A stretch of 64,000 bases of DNA from Pseudomonas karstica (GTDB lineage: Bacteria > Pseudomonadota > Gammaproteobacteria > Pseudomonadales > Pseudomonadaceae). The stretch spans positions 1 through 64,000 of the forward strand of contig NZ_WLYI01000010.1 of assembly GCF_009707515.1 (NCBI RefSeq). Reading direction: 5' to 3'. Shown here in pieces: positions 60,926 to 64,000 of the stretch. How positions within the stretch are numbered: position 1 is the first letter of the stretch; each line of letters starts with the position of its first letter. Position numbers and translations under genes: made by a program. The notes below the pieces were generated by a model. It saw only the letters and a program-made list of their open reading frames with translations, searched no databases and had not been told where the DNA came from.

Positions 60926-62014
60926 TTAGTCGAGCTGCTTCTCAGCGAGAAACCTGGACACCAGGTCGGCGATCTGGATGTTGTTGCGATCTGACATGGG
61001 AAAATGGGTATTGCCTCGAATGCCGATTTCCGGCAGATGCACCAAGCTCACATTGCCACCGTGCTGGTTGACGGCATCGCGCCACAGTCGCGCCATCTGC
61101 AGCCGAGCGCGCCAGCTGTCCTGGGCCGGAAAATCGGTTGGCTGGTCAGGAATGTTGTCGCCGTAGAAGACCAGGATTGGAATACGGGTCAAGGCCATGA
61201 ACTGGGACATGGGTACGACGGCCCCTTGCACCGTGTCGAATGCGCTCGGGATAGGCGCCGGCACCTCGCCTTGCGGGAAGACGAAACTGCTGCCTGGCTC
61301 GAATGCCACGATGGCCTTGACCTTGTCGTTCTTTATCGCCGTCAACCAGCCTGGGCCACCACCCTGCGAATGGGTAAAGAGAATGCCAGGGCCGATCCTG
61401 TCGAATACAGCCGACACTCCGTCCGAGACCACATCCATGTCGAACGGCCCCGTGTTTGGGGTCATCGCCCGAAAGAACTGATTGAGGGTCTGCGGATCCT
61501 GGGCGAACTGCACGCCCTTGAAATAGTTTGGCCACAGGCCAATGCGGAACTGGTTGAACCAAAGCTGTTCATCCGGAGCCGGTTTGAGGCTCGCTTCGAG
61601 CATGCTACGACCGGCGCCACCGCGGCGCGGTTGGTCGATCAAATACACACCATACTGGCGACGCAGGAAGAGGGTCTGGAACCCTTCGCGGCCATCGGCC
61701 GTGGTTTCCCAGGTCTTGGAAAACTGTCCGGCGCCGTGCCACATGATGATCGGATATTTTCGGGCGTCCACGGGGATCTGGTAGAAGGCGTAAGCATGGT
61801 CACCGTGATAGGTCTGCCCGGCCGGCTCCATCGGTTTTCGAGGATCAAAAATCCCCGGTGCGCTGGCGACGTTACCGCCAGCAGCAAAGCTGCCCTGCTC
61901 CTGGAGCATCAGCGGCGCGAGCTTGCCCCTGTCGGTAGCAAAGGCATTAATTCCGGCCAGAAGCGCGGTGGTGGCTAAAACGAGGGAGCAGAGTTGCTTC
62001 ACAGGGCTCGGCAT
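60926..62014 (-). CDS. Secreted alpha/beta hydrolase (esterase-like)
   Basis: 362 residues with a signal peptide (MPSPVKQLCSLVLATTALLA, cleavage near INAFA-T). The oxyanion strand is PIIMWHGAGQFSKTWETTAD, the nucleophile elbow GILFTHSQGGGPGW (Ser in THSQGG), the acid region ILVFYGDNIPDQP and the His in IRGNTHFPMSDRNN. Similar to fungal-type and Pseudomonas secreted esterases with an internal lid. Upstream is a LysR gene on the same strand at 62173 whose stop is 159 nt away. Confidence 0.88.
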   Translation of the reverse strand: MPSPVKQLCSLVLATTALLAGINAFATDRGKLAPLMLQEQGSFAAGGNVASAPGIFDPRKPMEPAGQTYHGDHAYAFYQIPVDARKYPIIMWHGAGQFSKTWETTADGREGFQTLFLRRQYGVYLIDQPRRGGAGRSMLEASLKPAPDEQLWFNQFRIGLWPNYFKGVQFAQDPQTLNQFFRAMTPNTGPFDMDVVSDGVSAVFDRIGPGILFTHSQGGGPGWLTAIKNDKVKAIVAFEPGSSFVFPQGEVPAPIPSAFDTVQGAVVPMSQFMALTRIPILVFYGDNIPDQPTDFPAQDSWRARLQMARLWRDAVNQHGGNVSLVHLPEIGIRGNTHFPMSDRNNIQIADLVSRFLAEKQLD

Positions 62015-62172
62015 GGTCCGGATTTCCTTGTCGCGGGTTCAAGTACCACACCAGCATAGGGGCATACCCTGCATTGAAAAAGACAACCCCGGCGCATGGG
62101 TTGCTGAATTGAGCTCATGAATCAAAACAGTCGTTGGATCAGCAAGTGCAGGGCTCAGGATGATGAACCTGC

Positions 62173-63066
62173 TTACTCCCTATGACGCAACGCCTCGACG
62201 ATGACCGTGTGGGCACGCGAGGATTGCTTTCGACTCGGGTAATAGAGGTAGTAGCCGGGATACGGCGCACACCAGTTGTCGAGTACCCGGACCAACCGCC
62301 CGGCGGCGATGTGCTCAAGCACCATATCCTCGGGAACAAAAGCCAAACCGTAATCGGCGAGTGCTGCCCTGACAATGGGTGAGCTGCTATTGAACACCCA
62401 TTGCCCGCGAGGGCGCAGCTTGATCACCTCTCCATCTTTTTCAAAATCCCACGGCAGTAACCCGCCGTGTGTTGGAAGCCGCAGGTTGAGGCAACTGTGC
62501 AGCACCAGATCCTGGGGGGTCACTGGTTTGGTCCGGGTTGCAAAATACGACGGCGAACCTACGACGGCAATGCGCATGTCCGGGCTGATGCGAACGGCGA
62601 TCATGTCCTTGGCTACCTGATTGCCCATGCGTACGCCTGCGTCGTAACGTTGGGAGACAATGTCAGATAGCGTGTAGTCGACCGTGATCTCGACATTGAT
62701 GTCGGGGTTTTCGTGCAGGACTTTCGACAGTTTGGGCCACAGAATACTATTGGCGGCGTGCTCAGCAGAGGTGATTCGGATTGTCCCCACAGGTTTGTCG
62801 CGCAGTTCCTCTACGGCGGCGAGTTCTGCATCGATTTCTTCGAACTGCGGAGCCACATTGATGTAAAGACGCTCGCCTGCCTCCGTAGTCGCAATACTTC
62901 GAGTGGTGCGTGTGAGCAGCCGAACGCCCAGTTGAGCTTCAAGCCCTGTGATGGAATGGCTCAGCGCTGAGGGCGATACGCTGAGCTGAGCGGCCGCCCG
63001 AGTAAAGCTGCCTTCGCGCACGACATGTACAAAAGCGAGCACTCCGCTGAAGTTTTCTCGAGCCAT
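62173..63066 (-). CDS. LysR-family regulator (DhcR/PA-type), copy 1 of a tandem pair
   Basis: 297 residues. HTH in VREGSFTRAAAQLSVSPSAL, SHSITGLEAQLGVRLLTRTT; effector domain GTIRITSAEHAANSILWPKL, TYSLSDI-like VDYTLSDIVSQRYDAGVRMG, EDMVLEHIAAGRLVRVLDNW and PGYYLYYPSRKQSSRAHTVI. It is about 60% alike by eye to the next LysR gene upstream in the same positions, so the two are duplicates. The nearest candidate target is the secreted hydrolase. Confidence 0.88.
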   Translation of the reverse strand: MARENFSGVLAFVHVVREGSFTRAAAQLSVSPSALSHSITGLEAQLGVRLLTRTTRSIATTEAGERLYINVAPQFEEIDAELAAVEELRDKPVGTIRITSAEHAANSILWPKLSKVLHENPDINVEITVDYTLSDIVSQRYDAGVRMGNQVAKDMIAVRISPDMRIAVVGSPSYFATRTKPVTPQDLVLHSCLNLRLPTHGGLLPWDFEKDGEVIKLRPRGQWVFNSSSPIVRAALADYGLAFVPEDMVLEHIAAGRLVRVLDNWCAPYPGYYLYYPSRKQSSRAHTVIVEALRHRE

Positions 63067-63156
63067 TTATAATCCCGGTTCATTCGTTGGTGCAGTTGTC
63101 TTTGAATAATGCCAACTCGGTCAACCATGAGTCGGCGTGCTCAACCCACGCCCGCA

Positions 63157-64000
63157 TCAGCCTGCCGGATAGCGTAGTGCTTCGATCAACACAGTCATCG
63201 CGCGCGACAGGTGCCGACCACTCGGATAGTAAAGGTGATATCCCTTGAACGTCGGGCACCAGTCTTCGAGAACCTGCTGAAGTTGTCCATTGGCGATGTA
63301 CGGCCTTGCTATCTCCTGCGGGACATACCCTAGACCGAATCCAGCCAAGGCAGCGTGAAGGATCTGCCGTGAGCCGTTGAAGACAAGTTGCCCCTCGACA
63401 CGCACGTTGACGTGCTGCTCACCCTTCCTGAGCTCCCAGGGATAGAGCTCACCCAGGCTCATCAACCGCAGGTTTATGCACTGGTGCTCGGCCAGATCCT
63501 CGGGCTGCCTGGGTGCAGGGTGCTTGGCCAGGTAGGCCGGTGCACCGACGATTGTCACTGGCATATCCGGGCTGATACGCACGCAGGTCATGTCCCCGGC
63601 GAGTTCGTCGCCGAGTCGAATGCCCATGTCGTACTTATCGGCAACGATGTCCGTAAAGCGCGGCTCTACGATTACTTCGACTTTAATCTCGGGATATTGG
63701 GGGAGTAGCTCGACAAGTCTGGGCCATAGTGCGGTCTGCGCAGCATTTTCCGACGCGCAAATGCGAATAGTGCCCGCCGCCCGATCACGCAATTCCCCTA
63801 CAGCCGTCAACTGCGCCTCGATCTCATGAAAACGGGGAGCCACGTTCTGCATCAATCGCTCTCCCACCTCGGTCGTGGAGACGCTGCGGGTGGTTCGGGT
63901 GAGCAAACGAACCCCCATTTTCTTTTCAAGGGCACGAATCGTGTGGCTCAGTGCTGACTGAGAGACGCCAAGCTGTGCCGCCGCGCGGGTAAAGCTTTTC
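63157..64000 (-). CDS. LysR-family regulator, copy 2, cut by the window edge
   Basis: The visible part reads KSFTRAAAQLGVSQSALSHT at the right edge, then LEKKMGVRLLTRTTRSVSTT, GTIRICASENAAQTALWPRL, VADKYDMGIRLGDELAGDM, YVPQEIARPYIANGQLQQVL and FKGYHLYYPSGRHLSRAMTV. The start codon and about the first 20 residues lie beyond the window. It is a paralogue of the gene at 62173. Confidence 0.88.
   Translation of the reverse strand, partial: KSFTRAAAQLGVSQSALSHTIRALEKKMGVRLLTRTTRSVSTTEVGERLMQNVAPRFHEIEAQLTAVGELRDRAAGTIRICASENAAQTALWPRLVELLPQYPEIKVEVIVEPRFTDIVADKYDMGIRLGDELAGDMTCVRISPDMPVTIVGAPAYLAKHPAPRQPEDLAEHQCINLRLMSLGELYPWELRKGEQHVNVRVEGQLVFNGSRQILHAALAGFGLGYVPQEIARPYIANGQLQQVLEDWCPTFKGYHLYYPSGRHLSRAMTVLIEALRYPAG

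Noticed and set aside
1..64000. CRISPR arrays, tRNA or rRNA genes, prophage
   Set aside because: No regular direct-repeat series, no cloverleaf-like CCA-ended genes and no phage structural or integrase genes were seen by reading; a tool search could still find a diverged tRNA.

Overview
The window looks like an accessory, metabolically rich stretch of a Pseudomonas chromosome, most likely the P. fluorescens group. Support comes from codon usage and moderately high GC, the HglS/YdiJ hydroxyglutarate enzymes, the AmiC/AmiR pair, and many LysR, AraC, MarR and TetR regulators each paired with a small catabolic module. I see no tRNA, rRNA, CRISPR array or prophage. No replication function is visible.

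Layout: (1) 0.1-5.4 kb: a TetR regulator with three copies of one palindrome, a decayed LysE exporter, two AroQ-type chorismate mutases (the second frameshifted), a GNAT protein, chemoreceptor and SDR scraps, and a MarR gene with a frameshifted epimerase. (2) 6.4-12.1 kb: a YheO/DauR-like regulator, then a deacylase, PLP dehydratase, cyclodeaminase and cationic amino acid binding protein resembling ectoine genes eutE-eutB-eutC but without eutD. (3) 12.4-15.0 kb: LysR, AzlC, AzlD and a YbaK-type deacylase. (4) 15.0-20.2 kb, minus strand: FAD amine oxidase-like protein, RidA, a 2-oxoadipate dioxygenase/decarboxylase (HglS) with its metal ligands, a Cys/Met-metabolism PLP enzyme and a PAS-AraC regulator. 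(5) 20.7-28.7 kb: SDR, the three 5-oxoprolinase subunits PxpB-PxpC-PxpA, a biotin carrier, a biotin carboxylase, a carrier paralogue lacking the biotinyl lysine, TetR, and an amino acid permease. (6) 29.3-33.4 kb: LysR and a YdiJ-type D-2-hydroxyglutarate dehydrogenase.

Sections 4-6 can be read together: a lactam is opened by the Pxp/biotin system, the amino acid is oxidised by the FAD enzyme with RidA clearing the imine, HglS converts a 2-oxo acid to a 2-hydroxy acid, and YdiJ returns that to 2-oxoglutarate. This chain is inference; the individual enzyme families are well supported.

(7) 33.5-45.8 kb is a decay zone: truncated hydrolase, MarR-GNAT fusion with a perfect 24-bp palindrome, a 180-bp MITE-like element, AraC plus membrane protein, nonsense-mutated LysR, SDR/HxlR pair, a SnoaL-SDR chimera with several frameshifts, OhrR-like MarR with a secreted hydrolase, an ACT protein and a broken M20 amidohydrolase. 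(8) 45.8-55.2 kb: an intact amide operon of substrate-binding protein, two permeases, two ATPases, amidase, AmiC, AmiR and an iron alcohol dehydrogenase, with an ANTAR-like RNA hairpin in the leader. (9) 55.3-60.7 kb: a SnoaL-like secreted protein and four overlapping two-component genes. (10) 60.9-64 kb: secreted alpha/beta hydrolase and two tandem LysR genes, the last cut by the window edge.
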